A DNA stretch of 64,000 nt. Origin: Epichloe hybrida (lineage: Eukaryota; Ascomycota; Sordariomycetes; Hypocreales; Clavicipitaceae). Below the pieces are notes generated by a model, which made no database searches, had not been told where the DNA came from, and saw only the letters and a program-made list of their open reading frames with translations. The position numbers were made by a program, and so were the translations under genes. Below are positions 1 through 12,123 of the stretch, one piece after another. Location of the stretch: the NCBI GenBank assembly GCA_019022495.1, contig JAFEKR010000018.1, positions 744,001 to 808,000 of the forward strand, given 5' to 3'. The number at the start of each line of letters is the position of its first letter. Position 1 is the first letter of the stretch.

Positions 1-475
1 CATTTGTATATAAAAACCAAAAAATCAACTTACTACTATACTAGCTAGCAACCCGTATACACTAACTTTTAGTCTAAAAAATAACCTTATATAAAGAGAA
101 AGCCCTATCTTTAAGCTTTAATTTACTATATATAAAACTTTTGTATAACCTCTAGATAAAGAGAAAATCATTATTAAAGATAGCTATAGGGTAAGTTATA
201 TATAGGGTAACCTGCTTACGTCACCCTAGCTTACGTTACCCTAGCTTACCTAATTACTAGTGGCGTGGTTATGGCTACACTTGTAGCCACAACGTAATTG
301 ACTAATTAGTCATCCACACGGTCGGTCGTAGCTGTTGACAGCTGCGACGCAGTCATTGATAGCTACCCTCGCGACCGTTGACAGCTGCAGTGCAGCTGTC
401 AGACTTGCAAAGCAAGCTAGTAATAAGAAGGTTCTTTAACTAGAAAAGGGCTAAAAATAGGTCTTATTTTTAACA
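1..475 (-). repeat. Copia-I LTR, cut by window start (solo LTR or 5' LTR)
   Basis: This stretch matches the last ~475 bp of the other Copia-I LTRs (6187-6661, 12475-12965 and, reversed, 33707-34190 and 39993-40445). It ends in the same TAACA terminus at 475. The next base is gag sequence of element A1, not Copia-I internal sequence. It is therefore either a solo LTR or the 5' LTR of a minus-strand copy lying to the left of the window. Its right end is little mutated, as an outer LTR edge should be. The left half of the LTR is outside the window. Confidence 0.9.
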
Positions 476-3400
476 AACTAATTTAATAGATAACCCTAGC
501 TATATAAATAGTGATAATCCTATCTAAAGATTAAATTATAAGAAAGATCTTAGAACTTATAAAGAGCTATAAGGATAATAACTATTATAGTGAAAAGATA
601 TATAACTTCCTTACGCTAAAAGTTAACTTATTCTAGAATAAATATAACAGACTAAATCTCCTATAGGAATACATACATAAGGCCCTTCCTATTATGCTTT
701 TAGGTAATGCTAAATAGTATTACCTTAATTATCTAGTAAATAAAGGCTTTATATATAAACAAATGGTTAATAATATTTATTAGCAATTTAAGATAGAAAG
801 CAACTAGCAGTTCTATTACTAAGAATAAAATAGTATAACGCTTAGGAATATTATTACTACTAACCTAGATAAATCTAAGCTAGATTATCTTAAGATTCTG
901 CTTATAACCCTTAAACATATTTATAAAGAACTCTTTTCCCTATTAATAGTTAATATAAAACTCTATTATTAGACCCTAAGCGTAATTTCTAGTGTTCTAG
1001 AGTGTAGGCAAGCTAAATACAATTATTTACCTAGCTTTAAAGGACTTGCTAGAGACCTCCGTAAATCAATCTCTATTGCCAAAGCTAATAAATTAGCTAC
1101 CTAATTTAATTAAAGTACTATTAGTACTACTAATACTAATAAATCAGAGGTAATGTTCATAGACTGCTATTATAACTAACTATATAATTAATAAGGTTAA
1201 GGTAAAGGCTATATTTACTATAACTAGGGCTATAACTATAGTAAATGCCACGTCTATAATAAGAACGGATGCTAGTTAATAAACCATCTAGAAAAAGACT
1301 AAAAAGAGGCAAAAGAGTACTAGTGGAAGAATAAGAGACACTAATTACCACTAATAGAGAAAAAGTATTAGGTATTCCTTATGGCCTATAAAGGCTAAGT
1401 ATTTAAAGAAGCTAATAACCTTACTAATAAAGCATAGGAATTAGCTAAAACCTTTATTAAGTCTAATAATAATAAAGATAAGGATAATAATACTAAAGAA
1501 ACCTTTATATTAAAGTTTAACTAGCTAAGTATTATATAATTCTTTATATTAGGACTTTAACTAGATAATAGTAATGTCATTAATATCCTAAGAGATAAAT
1601 CATTTAAGCATATATACCTTAAGCATAATCCCTTTAATAATATAAAAACCTCTTATATTTTAAAGGAACGTTACTTTAAAGAAGTTTTCTAAGGAATAAT
1701 GCCTAACATAGGAGCCTTAGGTGTTTTAATAGCTAGAATTAGATAAGTGTAAGCTTTGCTAAGATTAATACTATTACTAAAGATTAAACTAACTTTAGAA
1801 AAGATGATTAAATTTAGTGCTAGAAGCGTAATTATAATAGGAGTAGTTAATATACTAACGGAGCTAGGCGACATCCCTTTCTATGTAATTAATATATATA
1901 CGCCTTTCTTATTCTCTTTAGATAATATAGATAAGTTACGCGTTAAGGTAAATAACCTTGCGAACATATTAATCTAAGATAATAAGATAGTTCCTATTAT
2001 TAGGAAATAGGGATATCTTTAGTGGACTCTAGAAGCTAGAGAAATAGTAGCTTTCTACCTATTAGAAATAGAACTTTATTAACTATATTAATAATTTGGT
2101 TATCTATTAGTTAAATAGCTTATAAAGATACTAAACTAAGCTAGTTATAATATTAAAGCTAAGGCTATTAAATAATTAACTAAAATTTACTACTATTACT
2201 AAATAAATAGAAAAGCTCTAAGTAAATTTAAGTTTATAATTAAAGATAACTATAAGTTTAACTATAAGATAATAGTTAATATTATTTAGATTAATAGATA
2301 ACCTATTCTTTATATTATTAATTCTATAACTTTATTTTAAGTAGCCTAATTCCTTAATCTAAATAAGTAAAAGGCCCGTAATATTTAGAATGCCTTACGT
2401 AAATACTAGATTAACACCTACCTTAGTCCTCTAGAATAAATTATTTATAATACTAGAAAGAACTTTATATTAGTAGAATTTAAGTATTATATATAATTAC
2501 TATTAATTAAGATTAATAAAGTTTTAGTTAAGGCTTATAATAGCATTAGAAAGGTTAAATACTATTATAAACTATTATAGTAAGCCTATATAATTATTAC
2601 GGACTCTATAGGCTAAGATCTTATGCCTAAGTAATAACTCTAGATAGCTATAAAAGCTATAAATAACTTGGTAAGCCCTAATAGTCTTATTCTAATAATT
2701 CTTATTTTTAGTGTATATTCTCGAATAACTAATAAGTTACTGCTAAGTATATTTATTATTTAATAAGCTAAAGTAATTTATAAAGCTACTAATATAGTCT
2801 AATAACTCCTAGTAAAGTAATAAGTTTATAATGCTTTAAGAACCTAAAATAGCCTAGATACACTACTAACACACTAACTTCTGCTATAGTTAGATATATA
2901 TATCTAGAGAGAGAAAGATAGATAGTATAGTCCTTATAAACTTCTTACTACTAATAAAGAAACCTATATCCTTTAAATACCTTATAAACTAATAAGATTC
3001 TAATTAATAGTTATGAAACTATACTAATATAACCTAAACTATACTAAAGAACTTTATAAATTAATACTAAGAGATAAAGGCTAAGCTATAGATATAAATA
3101 AAACCCTAATAATTAAAGGGGTTATCCCTAAAGCTTTAGAAATAAATAAGGAACTCCTATAGCCTAAGAGAAAGCATAGAAGACTATAAAAGAAGCTTAT
3201 AGTTTAATTTAACCTTATAGGAAATAAATACATAGTAACTATATACTTAGTAAATAAAGACTAAGAGGAAGTATTAATAAAGAAACTTATAGCTAATAAT
3301 AAGTTAAGTATAGTGTTTATTATAGTAAAGGAAGAAGCTAATTAGGATCTAGCCCTTTAGTTATATTAAGAAGGAAAGATTATAACCCTAGGCAAGCCCT

Positions 3401-4945
3401 TTAAGCTATTAGATTAGATTAAGATTAATGCTTTACAAGCCTGTAACATATTTAGATTTACACTGTTTGATCCTGCTAAGTATAGTAATAAGAGACTCTT
3501 TAAATCTTATATAGTAAGAGAAATTAAAGGCAAAGAAATAGCTATACTATATAAAAAGTTATAACTTATAATTTAAGGGATAAATAATAAAGGGAAGGAA
3601 TTTATCCTAACCTAATCCCTAATAATCTAAAGATTAAGCTAATAATTAATTGTTATAATTACACTATTACTTAGATCCAGAGGAATTATCCTATAAATTT
3701 AAGATATTACATAAGCTTATATATAATTAAAAACGTAGCTTATAAGATTAATTATTACTATATTACCTAAGTAAATAGCACATCTGTTCCCTAAAGGAAC
3801 TGTTATAGAAGTTATTAAACCTTTATATAGAATTATAGAAGCTAGAACCTACTAGTTTATAACTTACTTCTATTACTATAAAGAGATGCTTAAGATAATG
3901 ACTTTATCCTATAACCTATGCTTACTAATTATAGAAGAGAATAATCATAATCTCTTTAGAGTAGTTAGTATATAAATAATAATATACTAGGCCTTAGTAA
4001 CTAGGATTTCTATAACCTTAAAGAGAAGGAACTATAGAAAGTAAATTTCTTAGCAAAGCTAAAGTAAAAGCTATTAGCTAAGAATCCCCTTATCTTTAAT
4101 AGTTATATCCTTACCTAAAATACTAATAACTTAATAAAACTACATTAGAAAAGCTAGAGTAAGAAAATTAGGCAAATTAACCTATAATTACTAACTATAA
4201 AATAAGATTATGTTAAATAATAAGCATAAGGAAGTTATATTATAACTATTTATTAACCTAAAGCCCTTTATAACCTCTTAATCATAGTATAGCATTAAGA
4301 TCTAACTCCTAATAATATAACTTAATTAAATAAGCAACTAGACTAGTAAATCTAACATTAAGACTAAGGCCTATATTACATCCCTCTAGACCTTAAGAAT
4401 ACAAAGTTATTTATGTTTATAGATAAATCCCTTGCTAATAATAAAGATCTAAGTTCCTAGATAGGATACGTAATTATTATTAGTAATAAAAAGGTAAAAG
4501 ATAACATATTTACCTTAAAAGGTAATATTATTACGTATAGTTTAATAAAGAGTAAGCATATAACCTATAGTGCCCTTACTTCTAAACTATACTTAATAGT
4601 ATAAGATGCTAATATAGCCTATATAATTGCTATAACCCTTAATATAATCACGGACTAATTAAAGATTAACCACATCCCTATAATTATTTATATAGACTCT
4701 TTTTTATTATATAAGTATCTTATAAAGCTAGGTTTTATAAAGGAGAAATGCCTTATAATTAATATTATAGTACTTCGGTAATTATATAAGCAACAAGAGA
4801 TCTATAAGGTGCGATAGATTAATAGTAATGATAACCTTGCTAATGTGATAATAAAGGCATTTCTAAATAAGAGCCTTAAGACCTTTATTAACTTAAACAA
4901 AGCTATAATTTAAGTTAAAGGCTAGGTAAAGAGACTAAAGACTAG
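476..4945 (+). pseudogene. A1 gag-pol remnant (Ty1/copia, RIP-degraded)
   Basis: Degraded polyprotein. Gag covers about 540-1240 and aligns with G gag at 29090-29400. A CCHC-type zinc knuckle (Cys-His-Val, then GC and N-H) lies at 1246-1290. The protease block at 1696-1740 reads MPNIGA, a RIP-altered DTGA site, and is in frame with the knuckle. Integrase follows at about 2100-2700, RT at about 3370-3990 and RNase H at about 4400-4945. RNase H has the FANN-like motif and ends in the VKGWVKR-type tail typical of this fungal copia group. In-frame TAG/TAA codons are scattered throughout, mostly where Gln or Trp is expected. The RNase H block is in another frame from the protease, so at least one indel has occurred. 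It cannot be expressed as a functional protein. Confidence 0.85.
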
Positions 4946-5273
4946 ATAAGATTAACAAGAATCTAATCCTACTATAGCCAAGCTAATAAGAAGCCCTTAT
5001 TTCATTTCCCTATATCCACTTATATTTATTTTAAATAATTCTAATTTTTATTATGTTTTTTAAGCTTTTAAAGCTTCTAATTAAGCCTGCTTTCTAATCC
5101 GCAGATTAAGCGATTTTCCTTTGTATTTTATTATTTACTAATAGGGAGTCTAAATTTAATATTAGACTTACTTATTCTTATATAGGCTTATTTTATTTAT
5201 ATACTTACTTATTCCCTCTTTTAGTATTAGACTTATCCTACCTTACTTTCTTTCTAAAAAGAGAAGTTACTAG

Positions 5274-5504
5274 TATTATAATAGCTAGGTTAACATTAGG
5301 TTAACTACTAGGAAAGTGAAGCACGTATAGTAATGCTACACTATGATTAGCCACACCCGTACGCAAGGCACACACGTAACTCGCGTCCCTCTTTTCTTAT
5401 AGCCACATAATGCTATAGATAGCTTCAATCCTTAGACCTTATTATATTATTGAACCTAACCTTACGTTGCACTAGTGCATACCAATCCCTTGGTGTAACC
5501 AACA
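5274..5504 (+). repeat. A1 3' LTR (alpha family, 231 bp)
   Basis: This matches, in reverse, the A2 LTR at 42910-43141. It begins TATTATAATAGC (TGTTGCGACAAC in the better-preserved copy) after a purine-rich tract (5256-5270) and ends CCAACA. The left, inward end is RIP-mutated. The right, outer end keeps CpA and TpG. Gypsy sequence starts at the next base. Confidence 0.87.
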
Positions 5505-5837
5505 CTAATAGTTTATTTATAAATACTCTAGGATTATAGTACCTCTTTATATATTAATAAAGGGTAGTTAAAATAGTATCTAGACTAGGAGGTTTATATT
5601 TAGAGAAAAGAAGTAGTTAGTATTTAACTAGCTAAAGGATACCTTTTAGTAAGTACCTTTACTTTAACACTATAACCTAAGTTAGGTAGTATATATTAAG
5701 ATAAATACCTTAATTTTTATAATAGTAAGAATCCTATCTTAGTAAGATAATAAGGGCTATTAGCATCTAGTAGCCTTTTAGTTAAGGAAGTTTATAAACA
5801 CTAAACATAACTATAGTATAGCTAATTAAGAGCTACT
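5505..5837 (+). pseudogene. Gypsy RT end and RNase H start (remnant)
   Basis: Translation with RIP stops ignored gives the RT thumb region (RFIKDYS-like), the F..LK...P....D motif of RNase H, a DASIFAIAGILSQ-like segment and the start of the NYxIxxKELLAIV motif. This is the standard Ty3/gypsy RT to RNase H transition. The reading frame continues exactly at 12966 once the Copia-I insertion and one copy of the 5-bp duplication are removed. Stops are TAG/TAA at Gln and Trp positions. All RT catalytic motifs lie upstream and are not in the window. Confidence 0.82.
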
Positions 5838-6661
5838 TATTGAAATGTAGGGAGCTAGTTGCTAGCTGGCAATAGCTGTACGGGTGCAAGCTCTACGGTC
5901 AGGGACCAATAGGGCTACAACGTTAAATCAATTAACGTAACGTAACGGAAGGTTATAGCAGTTATTAACTAATAGAATTTGATTTAGATTACTTTTATAA
6001 TATCTTATAGAGTAATAGAATTGATTTTAGATACGTTGTATAGGTAATGCGGCTGTTGTTAGTTGAGAGGACTAGCTATCTAGCTAGTTAAAAAGATCTT
6101 CTTCCTCTCATAGACCTACTAACTATATTGGTGGATCCGGGCTGCTAACGGGGTCTTACAGGCCACTTTTGATTTTCCGTAAAATTTATTTATATACAAA
6201 AACCAAAAAATTAACTTACCACTATACTAGCTAGCAACCTATATACACTAACTTTTAGTCTAAAAAATAACCTTATATAAAAAGAAAGCCTTATCTTTAA
6301 GCTTTAATTTACTATATATGAAACTTTTATATAACCTCTAGATAAAGAGAAAATTGTTGTTAAAGATAGCTATAGGGTAAGTTATATATAAGGTAACCTG
6401 CTTATGTCACCCTAGCTTACGTCACCCTAGCTTACCTAATTACTAGTAGGGTGGTTATGGCCACACTTATAGCTATAACGTAATTAACTAATTAGTCATC
6501 CACACGGTCAGTCGTAGCTATTAACAGCTGCGACGTAGTTATTAACAGCTACCCTCGCGACCGTTAACAGCTGCAGTGCAGCTATCAGACTTACAAAGCA
6601 AGCTAGTAATAAGAAGGTTCTTTAACTAGAAAAGGGCTAAAAATAGGTCTTATTTTTAACA
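5838..6661 (-). repeat. Copia-I.1 3' LTR (824 bp)
   Basis: On the minus strand it reads TGTTAAAAATAAG to CATTTCAATA. The ends are fixed by the CTACT duplication on one side and the polypurine-like GTGGAGGTGG (minus strand, 6662-6671) on the other. The left, outer 150 bp are well preserved and the inner end is mutated. It contains two 15-bp CTTAYGTCACCCTAG units near 6410-6435. The 5' LTR has five. Confidence 0.93.
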
Positions 6662-6867
6662 CCACCTCCACAAAAGAATTATATTTAAAGCAATTAGAAG
6701 TGTACAAAGAGACTATAGGGAAAAACAACAACTTTTGATAATAACAGATAAAAGGGAAAAACAGGAAAAAATAAAAGACCCCCTTTTTGAATTCCTAGCT
6801 ATTATTAAATATAGCTCCCTTTTTAACGTTGTTTTTAGTTCCCTGTTAAAGGGAATTAGTTGTTAGT

Positions 6868-9800
6868 TTAATAATTATTAAGCCCTAAAAGCTTAATAAA
6901 AGCCTAATAAAGAGGTCTAGAAAGAGGCTTCGTAAGACTATCTGTAGGTATTAACTTCGTATCTAGATATTCGATCTTAGCTAAACCCTTTAAAACCTGT
7001 TGCCTAATATAGTTAAACTTTAGCAATGTATGCTTTATATAACTATATAAAGCAAGGTTATAAGCAGTAGTTATAGCGCCTTAATTATCGCAATATATCT
7101 AGATAAGGGGAGAAATAGGGGTTTTTAGCTCCTTAAATAAGCCCTGAAGCCACTAAAGCTCCCGGAAGGTCTCGCAGATAGCATTAGCTTCAGCTTCTAG
7201 TGTTAATAGAGCTATTATACTAGCTTTCTTTGATTTCCAGCTAATAGGTCCGCTAGCTAGCTTAAATAGATAAGCATAGGTTAATTTTAAGGTCTTTTTA
7301 TCCCCTGCAAAATCACTATCACAATAACCTATTAGGCTTTTGCTAACTAAACCTTTAGGGTCTCCCCTATAGATAATAGCAAGGAATCTAGTCCCTAATA
7401 GATACCTTAGCAGATTTTTAGCTACTTTTAGGTATTCTATATAAGGGCTAGCTAGTGTAGTAAATAACCACTATAGCGTAAAAGCTGTATTAGGCCTTGT
7501 AAGCAATATTAGGTACATTATAGTCCCTATAATGCACTAATAAAGCTTGATTTCACTAGCTATTAAAAGCTTAGTTGTCTGCGTAGCTAAAACACCTAGC
7601 TAAAGAGGTATGCTAATAGGCTTACTATCTAGCATATTAAATCGTTTTAAGGCTTCTAATATATACTAAGATTAATAGATTTTTAGTATTCTATTAGGCC
7701 TATCTCATATAATTTAAACCCCTAAGAAGAATTTAGCAGGCCCCCTATCTTCTATTAGATAGACTTTATGAAGTTCCTTTTTAAGCCTTTAGATATAAGA
7801 TAAATCTAGTCTAATTAGAAGATAGTTATTAACGTACATAATAACAAAGGTTTTAGTTAAAGGATTAAAGAAGATAGCTAGGTTAGATATTAGAGGGTTA
7901 AATCCTAGGGATTTAAGCACTAAGATTAGCGCTTATTGCTATTCCCTTGAGCTTTATTTTAGGCCGTATAAAGACTTCTATAATAAAATTACTTAATCTT
8001 TAGAAGGTTTCTAGCCAAAACTTCTAGCTAATTTAGCTAGTTTAGGATTTGCCTCAAGGAATTCAATAAACCCTTCTGGAATAACTATATAAATCTGTTA
8101 TTATAGCTTACTATTAAGAAAAGCTCCTATAAAATCAATTTATTCAATTTCCTAGTTATTCCAAGCCGCTAGGGCTAGTAAAATCCTCTAGCTAGGGGGA
8201 ATACTTATAGTAGCAAAAGTCTCTAAGTAATCTAGGCCTTCAATTTGCATAAATCCCTTAGCAACGAGTTAAGCCTTATATTTTAAAGGATTATTTTCTT
8301 TATCCTTTTTAAGCTTATAAATAAGCCTATTCTTTAGTACTTTTCGGCCCTTAGGGATTTGATCTTTCCTTATAAATTTAAAAGTACTAGCCTTTAGAAG
8401 CTATTTGTATTCCTTGTACATGGCTTCTATCTATTTATCCCTTTCAGGGCTAGATATAGCCTACTTCCAGGTCTTAGGCTCAGGGCTAATAGGATTCTTT
8501 TTCTTTAGCTTCTCCTATACCTTAAAGCAGATTTCTTTTATAAAATCTAGAGAAGAAGGGGAACTAATATTAACATCCATAGGGTTAATATTAGGGTCGA
8601 AATCGATAATTTTGTCAAAATCGTGGTCCGAAGTCAAAACCTGATTTCCTAGTTAAGTTATAGGCTGCGCCTGTATGGGATCCGCTGGAATTAAGCCTTT
8701 AGGGGGATCTTTAGGGCCTGTAGGTGGTTTTTCTTAACCTACAGGGATACCTATGTTGTCTATAGGGTAATCCTTTAAACCTTGATCTAGATGTTATTAA
8801 TCTAAATCATTTCCCCCCTCTAAAGGGTTATCCCCTATAGAAATCCTAGGTAAGCCTTTAGAAACAAGGCCTATAGGTTCTATAATCTTAATAAAGCTAG
8901 TCTTTATAACTAGCCTTTTAGAGGGGATGTACACTAGGTAGGTATTAGAACCTAGTGTAGCTAAAAGTCTTCTAGGGATAGTCCTAGCTGCTAACTTCTA
9001 GGCTTTAGGTTGTTTTTCCAGGGGGATTAGAATCTCACAGTGAGATCCTATAGCTCTAATACTGCTTATATTAGTTATATAAGGCTGATTTAGCTCCCTA
9101 GATAGCAGGTATTCAGGGCTTTTATCCTTAGTGGTATTAGTAGTTATATTAACTAGGTTAACAACTGTAGGTAATACAAAACACCATAAAAATAACGGTA
9201 ATTTTGCCCACTAGATAGTAGCCCTTAATTAATCTAGAATAGTACGAATTGAACGTTTTGCTAATCCATTTTGCTTATGGATATAGGGACTAGAAGTCGT
9301 AAATTTGATCCCTTTAGAATTCAACCAAGCTTAACAACTAGAATTGATTTCCTGGCCCCCATCGAAGTGAAGGTGCCTAGGATATTAACCTAGTTGATTT
9401 TTAAGCCCTCTGAAGAAGCCTTCAATAGCCTTATAAATAGTTAGGCCTTCCTTATTAGGTAATAAGATAACCCACTTATATCTAGTCTTTCAATCAACTA
9501 GAAATAAGTAAATTAACTGCTTATTGTACGGCGTGGGGCTGATTTTTAGCGTATCCCCCTCTATTCAATCTAGAGCTCTTAGGGGGTTAGGGATAGCTAA
9601 TTTCCTAGGTCTTCTAACTACCTTAGATTGATCACAAGCAATACATCTAAAATCCTTATCCTTAATTTTAGAAAAATCAGGGATTTCTTTAGTTATAAGG
9701 CTAGTTTTCTTTAGTAAAGGAAGACCTAGGTGCCCTAATTATATATGCCATAGGCTAGCTAGTTCTAACAACTGTTAATATTAAAGATCCTTAGGGTCTA

Positions 9801-11823
9801 AATTAGGATCTAGACTAGGGCCCTCTTTACTAGTCCCCTACTAGGCCCCTTAAGAACCACAGGCCTCTTAGAGAGGTATTAGGGACCCTTTTCCTCCACT
9901 AAGGCCCTCTAACACCCCTAAATCTATTTCCTTAGATTTATAAGGGACCTAACCTAGGGCTATAGGCGAAGAAGAAGGGACTAATTCCTCTAAATCATCC
10001 TGTATAATTTCTTTAATATTATCATCATTTTCGTCGATTTCGTCTAAATCAGAAGCCTAATCCGGCTTTTTAGAGGAAATTTGAACCTCTATAGGGTAAC
10101 TATAACCCTTAAAAGCGGCGTAAGTAAAAGGTCGGATGTAATGAGAGTTATTACAGGGCCCTTTAGATAACTTTAGCATAGATTAGTTTTTAACGTGAAA
10201 GAAAAAACTATGTTTTTCTATATCTAAGGTTACAATACAAGACCTATCTTTAAGATAAAGTAGGTTTTTTATAAGGCAACCACTAGATATATAGTGCGTA
10301 AGTCCACTAACTATATTAATATTAAGCTGAGGAAAATATAGCGCATCTTTAAGCACTAAGGTCCTATATTTAGCTGGATTTTTCTAATATAAGACCTCAA
10401 AAACAGCACTACTATGACCCTTAGCGTAAATAGGGCCACCACTAGTTATAATAGGGTCGGATTCCCCCTTTTTATAGGGGGTATAATCCCTAAAGACCTC
10501 CCTAGAATTAACTATATATATAGTCAAACCTGTATTATATAATAGGGCCTTTTTCATGTCTTTGCTATAATAATTAAAACCATTTAAGGTTTTAATTTCT
10601 TAATTTTCATTATCCGATTTACTAGAGCTAGAATTAGAGCTACTATCACTAAAGCTCTTATAACTAGTCTTATGAAGGCTAGGCTTCTTATATGGTTTAA
10701 GAGCACTGTTAGAAAGGTTGTAATTTCCTAGCATAAAAGATCCCTCTCTAGAGGTCTCTTTATTATCCTTTTTATCTAATTTTTGACCTTTTTACTTCTT
10801 CTTCTTCTTCTTATTGAAAGAAGAATTAAAATTAGAAGAGCCCTTATTTTCTACAGAGCCTCCTTTTTTCTTCTAATCCTTAGGGGCCTTTTCTTTTTCT
10901 TTGGCACCCTTTTCAAGGTTTTTAGCCCTATAATTCAGGGCTTTAGATACCGTAAATGACTTATCCCTTTGTTTTGCTAGAAGGTCTGCCATTAAGAATT
11001 AAAGATTTAGGGCATCTAGGGGAGCCCCTATAGCCTTATTCGTACGCATGCTAAATCGTTACCTCTTAGCCCACTAAGGGAAGGTTAATTTTAGGGATTA
11101 AAGATATTAATTAACCTAATCTATCGGAGCAATTAGGACCCCTAAAATTGATAATCTAGCTAGTAGATTATTAAAGACTGTATTAAAGGACTCTAGAGTC
11201 CCCTTAAACTCTTAAAAATTCAGGTTATGAAATTCTAAATATAGAGACCCCCTCTGGATTTCAACGCTATGTGAATATTGCCTTATAAGTAAATTATAGG
11301 CTTCTTCAGGTGATTTTTGCCAAGTTATAGCGGCTTAGGGTCCTTCTGTATAACTATCCCTTAATAATATAAGGATAATAGCTTAATCCGAATCCCCTAG
11401 CGCCCTAGAACTCTCCGGATTATCTAGAAAATTAGGCATGCCTAAAGCTCTAAATTAGATAGTTAGGGCTTGTTTCTATTATTCGAAATTTTCAGCTCCT
11501 TTAAGCCTAGCAGTCTCTGGAAAACTATAAACCCTTTTATTAAATTCCTTAATAATTAAATTATTAAAGGTTGCTTGTATAAAGCTAGATTTAGCTTGAT
11601 TTTCTTAAACAGGCTGCTAATCTTACTACTAACTAGCGGGCTTATTAGATTCCACACCCTTTATACAACTATTTACAGTTATAGATAGGCTTTCTAGCTT
11701 CTCTAATAACTAGTCTATAGTTACTTGTTACTTAATAGCCTGCTCTTTTAGCTAGTTATTTAGAACCTCTTATGCACTAGGGTTAGGGATAACAGGTCCC
11801 TTTCCCTTTCCTTTAGTATCCAT
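6868..11823 (-). pseudogene. Copia-I.1 gag-pol, one frame of 1651 codons with RIP stops
   Basis: The single gag-pol frame of this copia family starts at an ATG at 11823-11821 (MDTKGKGKGP...) and ends with TAA at 6870-6868. The span is exactly divisible by three and one codon longer than in Copia-I.2. Domain order matches the plus-strand copy: gag, lysine-rich linker, protease near 10530, integrase near 9550, RT with the catalytic box near 7835, and RNase H near 7320-6870. The protease site reads NTGL instead of DTGS and the RT box reads YVNN instead of YVDD, both explained by C-to-T or G-to-A change. Many in-frame TAG/TAA codons prevent expression. Minus-strand sense is certain from the RNase H and integrase motifs. 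Confidence 0.93.
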
Positions 11824-12075
11824 TTTTCCTTTTTATAAAAGGGAAAAAACTTCTATATTGTACTAAAATTCCTTTTTATAGAAGGGAATTGCTTCCTTTT
11901 TCACATATCCTTCCTTTTTTATAGAAGGGAAGTCTTCTATAGCCATAATTTATTCCTTTTTATAGAAGGGAAAAGCTTCTTTATTCGCAATTAATTTCTT
12001 TTTATAGAAGGGAAAAAGCTTCTATCTCGCGGATCCTTCCTTTTTTATAGAAGGGAAGTCTTCTATATTTGCACA
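11824..12075 (-). repeat. Copia-I.1 leader tandem repeats (~84 bp, hairpin-forming)
   Basis: Between the primer-binding site and the start codon, a unit of about 84 bp is repeated three times. Each unit holds two imperfect palindromes of the form CCCTTCTATAAAAAGG, which could fold as short hairpins in the RNA. The same array sits in the same place in Copia-I.2 (34590-34827), so it belongs to the element and is not a local accident. Confidence 0.85.
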
Positions 12076-12112
12076 CAAAGTGACCTAAAAGGAATCTATA
12101 GTGATAGAGCCA

Positions 12113-12123
12113 GGCTCATAACC
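12113..12123 (-). promoter_or_regulatory. Copia-I.1 primer-binding site (initiator-tRNA anticodon-arm type)
   Basis: Directly next to the 5' LTR, the minus strand reads GGTTATGAGCC. The plus strand, GGCTCATAACC, matches the anticodon stem-loop of eukaryotic initiator tRNA-Met (CAT anticodon). Priming from an internal cut of this tRNA is known for Drosophila copia. The match and the adjacency are seen directly. Use of a half-tRNA primer here is inferred. Confidence 0.8.

Larger units (their letters stand above)
476..5504 (+). mobile_element. Ty1/copia element A1 (alpha family), 5' part missing
   Basis: A plus-strand copia-type element runs from mid-gag to the end of its 3' LTR. Its left part is separated by the Copia-I LTR at 1-475, which inserted in gag. 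Its right edge at 5504 abuts gypsy reverse transcriptase sequence, so A1 itself sits inside the gypsy element. The minus-strand relative A2 (41688-43141) supplies the 5' LTR and early gag that A1 lacks here, and delta element G has the same domain order. No intact target duplication can be tested because the 5' end is not in view. Confidence 0.88.

Noticed and set aside
1157..1351. Minus-strand open frames at 1157-1351 and 1689-1874
   Set aside because: Antisense shadows of the A1 gag knuckle and protease regions.
8405..8644. Open frame on the plus strand (and its counterpart 38007-38246 on the minus strand)
   Set aside because: Both are antisense shadows of the same segment at the start of the Copia-I RT domain in the two copies. 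The real frame is on the opposite strand.
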